A stretch of DNA of 6,484 bases from Treponema sp. (GTDB lineage Bacteria; Spirochaetota; Spirochaetia; Treponematales; Treponemataceae). The stretch covers positions 1 to 6,484 of the forward strand of contig JAHAZL010000041.1 of the NCBI GenBank assembly GCA_018384055.1. Direction: 5' to 3'. The stretch's first letter is position 1; each line of letters begins with the position of its first letter. The translations under genes were made by a program, and so were the position numbers. The notes under the pieces are model-generated. The model searched no databases. It was not told the origin of the DNA and saw only the letters and a program-made list of their open reading frames with translations. Positions 1-6,363 of this stretch are shown piece after piece.

Positions 1-30
1 ATAATAAACTTAAAATGGAAGAAATGTTAT

Positions 31-49
31 TTTTCACAAGCCGTGAAAA
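31..49 (-). terminator. possible weak terminator hairpin after the transglycosylase gene
   Basis: A perfect 7-bp inverted repeat (TTTTCAC / GTGAAAA) with a 5-nt loop lies just downstream of the transglycosylase stop codon on the minus strand. The stem is AT-rich and the sequence after it is only moderately T-rich, so this would be a weak rho-independent terminator. The same TTTTCAC arm recurs at 62-68, across the stop codon, giving an alternative pairing with 43-49. It may be only a chance structure. Confidence 0.25.
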
Positions 50-56
50 CATGCGT

Positions 57-1307
57 CTATTTTTTCACAGACGGAACATAGAGAACTTTTCCGATGCGGA
101 GAATGGCATTTTCCTTGATGCCGTTGGTATCGCAAAGTGCCTGAACAGTAACGCCGAATTTTCGGGAAATGCTCCAGAGGGAATCTCCCTTTACAACCGT
201 ATACTGAAACGGAAATTCTATCGGAGTTACCTTTGCGAGGGCATTTACAACATCTTCCTTTTTTCCTGCGGGCAGACGAAGTTCATAGGTTGCAGCAGGC
301 GGTGTAAAGCCTTTTGTAAGGGAAGGATTGAGGTGTTTCAATTCCTTTTCGCTGATTCCCGATTCCTTGGCAATGGCAGAAATCATGTAGGGTTTCTTTA
401 CGGAAACATAGTCAAAGACAGCATCCCTTTCATTTACAAGTTCTTCAAATTCTTTTTCATGACGGGGAAGGTCAATTCCATATTTTTCATAGTTTTCGGA
501 AAGGTCTGCAATTGCTATGAGTTTAGGAATGTATTCGGCAGTCTGTCTTGGCAAAGCTTTCTTTTCCACAAGTTCCCAGTAATCGCTGGTACCTGCCTTT
601 CTTATTGTCTTGCGCATTTTTCCGTTGCCGCAGTTGTAAGCTGCAATGGCAATGAGCCAGTCGTTGAAAATCCTGTAGTTGTCCTGAAGTTTTGCAATTC
701 CTGCCTGGGTAGAAAGCCATGGGTCATATCGTTCATCCACATATTCATTGAGTTTGAGGAATGGTTTTACACTGTTGGCCATGAACTGCCACATGCCAAT
801 GGCTCCTGACTTTGAACGAACTGCAGTCTTGTAACCGGATTCAACAACAGGAAGATACTCAAGTTCAGGAGGAACTTCCTTTTCCTGCACGCATTTCCTG
901 ACATACACGCGGTATTCCACGGCATTTTCAAGAATTCCCCTTAGAACTTTCTGCCACTTTTCACTAAGGTAGACCTTTCTCCAGTATTCAACTTCCGGTC
1001 TTTCTCCATAAAGCTGAATCAAACTGAGGTTTGCTTTGGAAATGAAAGAATCTGCAGATTCATCACCGCCTTCAGTTCCGGGAATTTCGTTTCCTGCAGC
1101 AACATTTTCTGCCGTCAGAATCTTGTCTTCACCGGACTCCTCTGCCTTTATTTCCATTTTTTCATCAGAAGGCTTTTCTTCAATAAAAACATTTGCATCC
1201 ACAGGCTCAGCCGCATTGTCAGCGGCAACAGAATTGTCTTCCTGCGAATAAGCAAGGGAACAGGCAAAAATCACGAAAAAAAACAGCTTCTTAAGGCACA
1301 ATTTCAT
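57..1307 (-). CDS. MltD-like membrane-bound lytic transglycosylase with SLT domain and C-terminal LysM repeats
   Basis: The 416-residue protein is an exported murein hydrolase that would cleave the MurNAc-GlcNAc bond of peptidoglycan, forming 1,6-anhydroMurNAc. Residues 1-21 are a signal peptide. Cys16 (IFAC) could be a relaxed spirochaete-type lipobox; otherwise signal peptidase I could cut after AYS. Residues 22-90 are an acidic, Ala/Glu-rich, probably disordered linker. The SLT/GH23 catalytic domain spans about 130-270. It has the catalytic Glu156 in VVESGY, the SGAIGMWQFM motif at 167-176, AYNCGNG at 223-229 and the family's LPRQTAEYIPK at 252-262. About 298-348 resembles a degenerate LysM, and 369-412 is a canonical LysM (YTVVKGDSLWSIS...LYVP) that binds glycan. 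Domain order and length fit MltD, which is 452 residues in E. coli. The start is set by the signal peptide, although no clear Shine-Dalgarno precedes it. The gene is monocistronic in this window and divergent from its neighbour. Confidence 0.93.
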   Translation of the reverse strand: MKLCLKKLFFFVIFACSLAYSQEDNSVAADNAAEPVDANVFIEEKPSDEKMEIKAEESGEDKILTAENVAAGNEIPGTEGGDESADSFISKANLSLIQLYGERPEVEYWRKVYLSEKWQKVLRGILENAVEYRVYVRKCVQEKEVPPELEYLPVVESGYKTAVRSKSGAIGMWQFMANSVKPFLKLNEYVDERYDPWLSTQAGIAKLQDNYRIFNDWLIAIAAYNCGNGKMRKTIRKAGTSDYWELVEKKALPRQTAEYIPKLIAIADLSENYEKYGIDLPRHEKEFEELVNERDAVFDYVSVKKPYMISAIAKESGISEKELKHLNPSLTKGFTPPAATYELRLPAGKKEDVVNALAKVTPIEFPFQYTVVKGDSLWSISRKFGVTVQALCDTNGIKENAILRIGKVLYVPSVKK

Positions 1308-1350
1308 AGTAGGGATAAATTTAGCACGGATATAAACTCTTGTAAATTCA

Positions 1351-1378
1351 TTGAAATTTGGGAAAAAAGTTTTATATT
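1351..1378 (+). promoter_or_regulatory. probable sigma70-type promoter for the GAF-like gene
   Basis: TTGAAA at 1351-1356 (5 of 6 to TTGACA) and TATATT at 1373-1378 (5 of 6 to TATAAT) are separated by 16 nt. Transcription would start near 1385, leaving a leader of about 85 nt before the preferred start codon at 1471. AT-rich DNA produces such matches by chance, so this remains a prediction. Confidence 0.4.
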
Positions 1379-1456
1379 TGAAAATAGGAGTGATTGTCGC
1401 AAAACCAGCGGGATTATATTGAGAATCAGCCTTCCAGCACTAAATGTTTATCATTC

Positions 1457-1462
1457 AGGGAG
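1457..1462 (+). promoter_or_regulatory. ribosome binding site that sets the GAF-like gene start at 1471
   Basis: AGGGAG lies 8 nt before the ATG at 1471. An in-frame ATG at 1444 is upstream of this site and has no Shine-Dalgarno of its own, so the longer 158-residue version is unlikely. Confidence 0.7.
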
Positions 1463-1470
1463 AAAATAAA

Positions 1471-1920
1471 ATGATGGGAATGCTAACTTCAGACAGTTTT
1501 AAGGAATTTGTAAAAGTAGTAGTATCAGACAACTACATATCTATTCCACAAATGGAAGCAAATCTAAAAAAGCACATTGAAATCATTGCAAAGGAGATTA
1601 ATCTTGGTCAGCTGAGCAGCATTTACATTGCACCACCTACACCACAGAATCCGGAAGGTGTAAAACTTTTCAACATCCTTTACTATTCACCAGAAGGCTT
1701 CGGAAGCGAACCTTATGAAAAGAACTACGGCACAGGCGAAGGCGGAACAATTACCCTAACCTTCAATACATGCGGTGACCGTGAATGGACCGATGAAGAA
1801 CTGAAGGAACTGGACATGCTGTCAGACTTTATCTATATACTTTCTTCCAAGGCAAGGCTTACATCAAAGGTCATCGAGATGTCAGATGTAATTGCAAAGC
1901 TTACAAGCAAACCTCAATAA
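1471..1920 (+). CDS. small GAF-like sensory domain protein without an output domain
   Basis: This encodes a soluble 149-residue protein with no signal peptide or membrane segment. The predicted layout is a helix at about 25-43, a strand at 49-54 (SSIYIAP), a strand at 64-72 (VKLFNILYY), a Gly-rich turn at 87-92, a strand at 93-99 (TITLTFN), then a long amphipathic helix at about 107-137 (WTDEELKELDMLSDFIYILS). This resembles the GAF-type domain that precedes GGDEF domains in some diguanylate cyclases, where a W...EE...L..L...I..L..RARL helix leads into the output domain. Here the protein stops at residue 149, about where GGDEF would begin, and a terminator follows directly. No catalytic residues or metal-binding Cys/His cluster are seen. 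The ATG at 1471 is chosen because of the AGGGAG site 8 nt upstream. The GAF assignment rests on fold-like pattern only; it could be an unrelated alpha/beta protein. A regulatory or ligand-binding role is inferred. Confidence 0.75.
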   Translation: MMGMLTSDSFKEFVKVVVSDNYISIPQMEANLKKHIEIIAKEINLGQLSSIYIAPPTPQNPEGVKLFNILYYSPEGFGSEPYEKNYGTGEGGTITLTFNTCGDREWTDEELKELDMLSDFIYILSSKARLTSKVIEMSDVIAKLTSKPQ

Positions 1921-1925
1921 AAATG

Positions 1926-1958
1926 AAAGACCCTGAAACGCAAAGTCTCAGGGCCTTT
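1926..1958. terminator. bidirectional rho-independent terminator between convergent genes
   Basis: The core stem CCCTGA (1931-1936) / TCAGGG (1948-1953) encloses an 11-nt loop. It extends outward past one A/C mismatch through AAAG / CTTT pairs, to about 1926 and 1958. The plus strand continues into CTTTTAATTT and the minus strand into TCTTTCATTTTT, so it can end both the GAF-like transcript and the ABC operon. It lies 5 nt after one stop codon and 4 nt before the other. Confidence 0.8.
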
Positions 1959-1962
1959 TAAT

Positions 1963-2517
1963 TTACAGTGCAGGCGATTCTATGGCAGCGGCTTCAGAAT
2001 CCTTTTCTTTTTCCTTTTCTATTATGTCATCTGCAGTGGCTTCAAAGGTAGACCTCAAAGCACCTTGCACAAGACAAACAGTACTCTTGCCGTCCATGCG
2101 AACATAGCATTGGCTCCCAGTTGCAGTATTCTTTCCTACAACAAGGCTTCTTACAAGCTTTTCGCCGGAGAAAGCTTCAACGATGATTCCATTGTCAAAA
2201 CCATATCTTTCGTAGTCGGCAGCAGAACCGGAAGCAACATTTCCCAAAACCTTGATTTCATTTATTGCGTTTACGATTCCGTTGGCACGATTAAGCTGAC
2301 AAGGAAGTTTTGTATCTCCAACAAACCAGTTGTCCCCATTCTTTGAAATAGTAAGCTTTGCACCGCCGTTGTCTATCATTACCAAATCAATATTGTCTTC
2401 AACTGTAATAACCTTAACCTTGTTTTTTCCGCTGAAAGCAAGCTGAACAATATAAACGGCAAGGAGAGCGGCAATTACAGACAGAAGAACTATTTTTCTT
2501 GTATACAATTTATTCAT
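1963..2517 (-). CDS. DUF4340-family membrane-anchored protein, short form
   Basis: This is the last gene of the ABC operon and encodes 184 residues. A short basic N-terminus precedes one membrane segment at about 9-28, and the rest should be periplasmic. Residues 35-160 match the DUF4340 pattern: a beta-rich start (VKVITVEDNIDLVMI), NWFVGDTKLP at 63-72, a helix with alternating hydrophobic residues (RANGIVNAINEIKVL, 77-91), the YERYGFDN turn at 102-109, and further strands to about 152. Proteins of this family usually follow GldG-like genes and are often considerably longer, so this looks like a single-module version. The tail at 160-184 is charged (EKEKEKDSEAAA) and probably disordered. The start at 2517 is supported by GGGGGAA at 2523-2529, inside the final codons of the upstream gene, and by the typical anchor that follows. 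The biochemical role is unknown; it is probably an accessory subunit of the transporter. Confidence 0.85.
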   Translation of the reverse strand: MNKLYTRKIVLLSVIAALLAVYIVQLAFSGKNKVKVITVEDNIDLVMIDNGGAKLTISKNGDNWFVGDTKLPCQLNRANGIVNAINEIKVLGNVASGSAADYERYGFDNGIIVEAFSGEKLVRSLVVGKNTATGSQCYVRMDGKSTVCLVQGALRSTFEATADDIIEKEKEKDSEAAAIESPAL

Positions 2518-2519
2518 TT

Positions 2520-4568
2520 TTATTCCCCCATTCTTGGATCGTTGGGATTGTAAGTCCTGCGGATTTTTTCCCTGTGGCTTCTGCGTACGGCAAGAACTAC
2601 AAGACCCGCTACAGCAACAAGCACTGCAAGACCAAACTGATTGAAATATTTTGCAATTACGGCAAATCCATTTTTTGATTCCTTCAGCATGTTTGTACTC
2701 AATCCTTTTGTTCTCATAAGACACAAATCTTCTTTTCCGCACATGTAGTCAACTGCATTGCGCATGAAGAAAACTATAGGTTCCTGTGCATTTGGCTGGA
2801 TAAGCTGGGCACTTGTAATGAATGAAGTTCCCGAAACAAAAATTTTTGCTTTCTGCTTTCCATTCCTTATATGTGAAGACGAACTCAAGGCATTTCCCCT
2901 GCTTTCCTCTTCTGTCAAAGCCGAATCAAAAGCACTCTCGAAATTTCCTTCGGCAAGAACACAAAGATCTCTGGAAGCCAAAGCGGCTTCATCGGAAGGA
3001 ACTGCAAAAGCGAAAGGATTGAGCATGAAACCTTCCGTAACGGGAACTGTCCATGAGCGAGGAGAACTTTTTGCAAGAACTGTTACATCAACATTTTTGT
3101 TTTCCTTTGCATTTGAAGAATCAACGGCAAAAGATTCAAGGAAGAATACATCAACAAGATTTCTGCCGATTGGATTTTTCTGATCCAGACAGTTTTTCTG
3201 AACTCTTGGAACATGATAGAAATTCAACTTGCCATACTGCTGGTCCATTCTTACGAAACACTTTTCATCAAGGACATATTCGCTGCCAACTTCAACACCG
3301 TATTTTGAAAGGAGTTTTTCAAGTCCTGTTCTTACAGGAGCATAAGTTGGCTGCTGGTACTGGGAAATCTGTTCGTCATAGGAATCAATGAAGAACATTA
3401 CGTTTCCGCCGCGCATGATGAACTGGTCGATTTTGTAAAGTTCCTTTTCATCGAAGGCAGACTTTGGTCCGTTGATGATAACAGTTTCAGAAGCTACAGG
3501 AATATCTTTTTCCAAAAGATTAACTTCTTCAAGAGTATAAGTATCGGAAAGCATCTGGCGGAAATAAAGGGCGTCGTTTTCATCATCAATGCTGCGCTCC
3601 CCGTGACCTGTAATGTATGCAACCACAGAAGTTTTTGAAACAAGACTTTCAACCGACTGGAAAATGTTTTCTTCAAGGTTTTCAAGTCCTGAAATCACAT
3701 AAGAGAAAATTGCATTTGTAAGCTTTAGCGGAACAATACGGAATTTGTCACCATATTCAAGGACAAGCCCTACAGTTCCTTTTCCCGGTGTTCCATCTTC
3801 ATTTGTCCATGAAACAGACTGAAGGCCATATTTTTCTGCGGCTTCATCTGTAACGGCTGCATCAGGATTGATTTTCTCATATTCAATTTTTCCGCGGAAC
3901 TTTTTGCTTGCGGCAGAGAAAGCATTGCTTACAGCTCCATCGATAGCATCAAAATTTCCAATATTGAATTTTGAAAGGGCTTCAGACTTGTAAAGGACAA
4001 GGCGAACATTTTCAGAAAGTCCAGAAAGCAAGTTTGCACTCGAAATGATTTTTCCGATGAGACCTGTAATCTTGTATTCAAGGCCGTCGCTTGAAGAAAT
4101 GCCGTCAAGTTTTTCAATCTGGTCTGCATATACAATGGCAATCCCCATGTATGCATTCTTAAAGCCAACTTCATTGTTCTTTACTTCGCGAACCTGAACA
4201 ATCTGCATGCCATAACCGCGGGCAATCCGCTGATTTTCAGCCTTGTTCATGTCAAAGAATTCATAGTCGAAATTCTTTCCCGAAGCAGTCTTATATTCCG
4301 AAAGAAGGTCTGTAAGATACTGCTCAACATTTGAATAAGGAGCAGGAAGATTTTTCGTAAAGAAAACCTTTACGCTCATTGGTTCTTCAAGATTGTGGAC
4401 AACTTCACGGCTGGCAGAAGAAAGAGAATAGGACTTTGGTTCCGTCAAATCCAAACGGAAAAAACATCTTGCAGCAACAAGATTAAGAAGGACAACTGCA
4501 ATGATAAAAAGCCACACGTCACTGGAAGAACTTTTTATCCATGAAATAAATCTATTGTTTTTTTTCAT
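2520..4568 (-). CDS. GldG-like ABC transporter auxiliary protein
   Basis: The 682-residue protein belongs to the GldG / ABC_transp_aux family. A membrane segment at about 17-36 is followed by the family hallmark RLDLTEPKSYSLS (38-50). A large extracytoplasmic region then runs to about 643. It contains an N-terminal domain with a thioredoxin-like feel (VKVFFTKNLPAPY, 67-78), VVAYITGHGE (315-324), and a ThuA/GATase-like stretch with VIINGPKSAFDEKEL (363-377) and GGNVMFFIDSYDE (387-399). A second membrane segment at about 644-662 precedes a short basic cytoplasmic tail. No catalytic centre is evident. The protein is thought to work with its ABC-2 permease and ATPase; its substrate is unknown outside the Bacteroidetes gliding context. 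It starts 6 nt after the permease stop, with a strong AGGAGGGGGTGA site overlapping that stop (4575-4586). The stop lies 2 nt before the DUF4340 start, which indicates translational coupling. Confidence 0.92.
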   Translation of the reverse strand: MKKNNRFISWIKSSSSDVWLFIIAVVLLNLVAARCFFRLDLTEPKSYSLSSASREVVHNLEEPMSVKVFFTKNLPAPYSNVEQYLTDLLSEYKTASGKNFDYEFFDMNKAENQRIARGYGMQIVQVREVKNNEVGFKNAYMGIAIVYADQIEKLDGISSSDGLEYKITGLIGKIISSANLLSGLSENVRLVLYKSEALSKFNIGNFDAIDGAVSNAFSAASKKFRGKIEYEKINPDAAVTDEAAEKYGLQSVSWTNEDGTPGKGTVGLVLEYGDKFRIVPLKLTNAIFSYVISGLENLEENIFQSVESLVSKTSVVAYITGHGERSIDDENDALYFRQMLSDTYTLEEVNLLEKDIPVASETVIINGPKSAFDEKELYKIDQFIMRGGNVMFFIDSYDEQISQYQQPTYAPVRTGLEKLLSKYGVEVGSEYVLDEKCFVRMDQQYGKLNFYHVPRVQKNCLDQKNPIGRNLVDVFFLESFAVDSSNAKENKNVDVTVLAKSSPRSWTVPVTEGFMLNPFAFAVPSDEAALASRDLCVLAEGNFESAFDSALTEEESRGNALSSSSHIRNGKQKAKIFVSGTSFITSAQLIQPNAQEPIVFFMRNAVDYMCGKEDLCLMRTKGLSTNMLKESKNGFAVIAKYFNQFGLAVLVAVAGLVVLAVRRSHREKIRRTYNPNDPRMGE

Positions 4569-4574
4569 TTCTAT

Positions 4575-5309
4575 TCACCCCCTCCTTTCGTTATTGAGGA
4601 CATTGACTGTAAGGACAACAAAAACTACCGACACAGAAATAAAATAGAGAAGATCACGGGAATCAATAATTCCCCTTGCAATGGAACGGAAATGTCCCTG
4701 TGCAGAAATGAAGGTTGCAGCAGGAACCATAATTCCAGGAAGGAAAATTGCAAACATCGTTACGAATGTAAGGAACAGGCAGATTGAAAGCGAAAGAAGG
4801 AAAGCCACAATCTGATTTCCTGTAATTGACGAACAGAAAATTCCTATTGCGGAAAAAGCTGCGGCAAGAAGGAATGCACCAAAATAACCGCCCACAATTG
4901 GCCCTGCATCGATTCCGCTTGAAGCAAACAGAATGCATGTGACAACATAAAACAGCGTTGGTGCAAGCATTACCATTGTACTTACAAGAACTGCAACATA
5001 TTTTCCAATTACAATGTCTACTGTCTTAACAGGAAGTGTAATGAGAGTTTCCATTGTTCCGGTTTTCTTTTCTTCGCTGAATACGCGCATTGTCAAAGCA
5101 GGTATAAGGAAGCTGAAAAAGATCGGGAGAAGTTCAAAGAATCCCCTGAGTTCAGCACGCCCCGCAAGAAAGAATGTATTGAAGAAGAATATTCCAGACA
5201 GAAGAATAAAAAGGGTTCCGACAATGTAAGCAACAGGGCTTGTGAAATATGCACGGAGTTCTCGCTGCATGATTACAGCCCAAGGCATTTTTTTCTTTGT
5301 GTTTTTCAT
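4575..5309 (-). CDS. ABC-2 type permease, GldF-like
   Basis: This encodes a 244-residue inner-membrane permease with a cytoplasmic basic N-terminus and six predicted membrane helices at about 26-44, 60-76, 106-128, 140-160, 166-190 and 219-238. The signature of this permease family, PALTMRVFSEEKKTGTMETL (70-89), lies in the first cytoplasmic loop, where it should contact the ATPase. An amphipathic QRELRAYFTSPVAY segment (15-28) precedes the first helix, as in GldF and NosY-like proteins. The start codon overlaps the ATPase stop by one base (TAATG), with GGAGG at 5317-5321 spaced 7 nt, so translation is coupled. Only one permease gene is present, so the transporter probably uses a homodimer. 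The substrate cannot be read from the sequence. Confidence 0.92.
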   Translation of the reverse strand: MKNTKKKMPWAVIMQRELRAYFTSPVAYIVGTLFILLSGIFFFNTFFLAGRAELRGFFELLPIFFSFLIPALTMRVFSEEKKTGTMETLITLPVKTVDIVIGKYVAVLVSTMVMLAPTLFYVVTCILFASSGIDAGPIVGGYFGAFLLAAAFSAIGIFCSSITGNQIVAFLLSLSICLFLTFVTMFAIFLPGIMVPAATFISAQGHFRSIARGIIDSRDLLYFISVSVVFVVLTVNVLNNERRG

Positions 5310-6229
5310 TACTTTGCCTCCGTAAGAATCTTGAATACATCTTCAAGACTGTTTTTCTTAAGCTGCATCTCGTAAAGAGGAATGCCTGCATCAACGCAAA
5401 CCTTTGCAACTTCAGGACGAATTTCTGCATTGCCTTCAACGGTAATTGCAGACTGGATTTTTCCGTCAACTGCAGAAACCTTTACGCCTGCACTTCCTTG
5501 AATGGAAGCAAACTTTGACTTTACGATATCTTCAGTTCCACCTGTAAGGACGATTACTTCAGAAGTATTACCGTAATGAGTCCTCAATTCTTCAGTTGAA
5601 CTGTCGGCAACTTTTTTACCGCCTGAAATGATGATTACTCGGTTGCAGAGCATTTCAACTTCGCTGAGGATATGAGTTGAAATGATAACGGTTCTTGTTT
5701 CACCTATTTTCTTTATGAGTTCGCGAACTTCCGAAACCTGATTTGGGTCAAGGCCGGATGTAGGTTCGTCTAGAATGAGGATTTCAGGATCGTTCATAAG
5801 TGCATGGGCCAAACCAACGCGCTGTTTGTTACCGCGGCTGAGTTCACCAATATTCTTGTGCATGACTTCCTTAAGACCGCAAATTTCTACAAGATGAGGC
5901 AGCTTTTCGGTAGGGTCCTGACCTTCAACATTTGCAATGTATTCAAGATAGTCGGCAACAATCATGTCGCTGTACATTGGAGCACTTTCAGGCATGTACC
6001 CTATTTTACTTTTGGTTTTCACAGGATTTTCTTTGACATCAATTCCGTCGATTTTTACAAAACCAGATGACGAATCCAGGAATCCGGCAATCATTCTCAT
6101 TGTAGTAGTTTTGCCCGCACCGTTTGGTCCAAGAAGACCTACGATTTCACCAGTCTTAATTGAAAAACTGATGTCATCTACAGCACGAAATTCCCCAAAA
6201 AGACGGGAAACATTTGATACTTCGATCAT
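5309..6229 (-). CDS. ABC transporter ATP-binding protein, GldA/CcmA-like
   Basis: The 306-residue cytoplasmic ATPase is the first gene of the operon and energises the adjacent permease. Visible motifs are Walker A GPNGAGKT (34-41), the signature LSRGNKQR (130-137), Walker B ILILDEP (150-156), the D-loop SGLDP (158-162) and the switch His186 in STHIL. The usual Q-loop glutamine is replaced by Glu81 in GYMPESAPMY, a substitution common in the GldA/CcmA branch of exporter-type ATPases. Residues 220-306 form a C-terminal domain of the type seen in this subfamily, ending with SLEDVFKILTEAK, the familiar end motif of ABC-2 exporter ATPases. All catalytic residues appear intact. The start at 6229 has TGAGGT at 6235-6240, five bases upstream, and the protein opens with the expected IEVSNVSRLFG. 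Confidence 0.95.
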   Translation of the reverse strand: MIEVSNVSRLFGEFRAVDDISFSIKTGEIVGLLGPNGAGKTTTMRMIAGFLDSSSGFVKIDGIDVKENPVKTKSKIGYMPESAPMYSDMIVADYLEYIANVEGQDPTEKLPHLVEICGLKEVMHKNIGELSRGNKQRVGLAHALMNDPEILILDEPTSGLDPNQVSEVRELIKKIGETRTVIISTHILSEVEMLCNRVIIISGGKKVADSSTEELRTHYGNTSEVIVLTGGTEDIVKSKFASIQGSAGVKVSAVDGKIQSAITVEGNAEIRPEVAKVCVDAGIPLYEMQLKKNSLEDVFKILTEAK

Positions 6230-6363
6230 TTTTTACCTCACTGCATTCAGTACTGCACATATACTAATTAGCCTGAATTTCGAGTTTAGTTGAGAATTTA
6301 CAAAAAAAGCGTAAATCTTGAAAATTTTAATCACCACAAAAAAAATCAAAAAGAGTTACGCTT
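6230..6363. other. divergent AT-rich intergenic region with short palindromes
   Basis: This region separates the ABC operon from the rightward partial gene and should carry the operon promoter. Palindromes CAGTACTG (6248-6255) and CTAATTAG (6264-6271) lie close upstream of the ATPase gene. ATTTAC / GTAAAT (6296-6301 and 6311-6316, 9-nt spacer) and AAGCGTAA / TTACGCTT (6307-6314 and 6356-6363) lie further right. A TAGTAT hexamer on the minus strand overlaps the second palindrome and could be a -10 element, but no good -35 accompanies it. No RNA gene is recognised. Confidence 0.5.

Larger units (their letters stand above)
1308..1470. other. divergent intergenic region between the transglycosylase and GAF-like genes
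   Basis: These 163 bases are AT-rich and must hold the start signals for both divergent genes. The rightward promoter is listed separately. Leftward, a loose TTTCAA / TATATC pair with 16-nt spacing lies shortly before the transglycosylase start. It would give a leader of under about 25 nt, and I do not call it with confidence. No known riboswitch or RNA gene is recognised. Confidence 0.5.

Noticed and set aside
15..809. Plus-strand open frame of 264 codons opposite the transglycosylase gene
   Set aside because: It lies wholly antisense to a gene with clear SLT motifs. Its translation is rich in Phe, Cys and aromatic runs with no domain, as expected of a shadow frame.
1444..1470. Earlier in-frame ATG for the GAF-like gene
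   Set aside because: It has no ribosome site upstream, and the strong AGGGAG lies between it and the ATG at 1471.
1385..1470. Possible c-di-GMP riboswitch before the GAF-like gene
   Set aside because: I considered it because of the link to GGDEF proteins, but the conserved core of the GEMM riboswitch classes is not visible.
2518..2742. Upstream extension of the DUF4340 frame with a Cys-rich stretch (CSACCCSGSCSSC)
   Set aside because: It overlaps the end of the GldG-like gene in another frame. The Cys-rich run is an out-of-frame reading of its second membrane helix, and the real start at 2517 has its own ribosome site and membrane anchor.
2758..3391. Plus-strand open frames inside the GldG-like gene
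   Set aside because: They are antisense shadows of a well-supported coding sequence, with no recognisable domain and no ribosome site or context.
5964..6293. Plus-strand open frame across the start of the ATPase gene
   Set aside because: It is antisense to the Walker A region of the ATPase; its apparent protein-like stretch mirrors the conserved ABC sequence.
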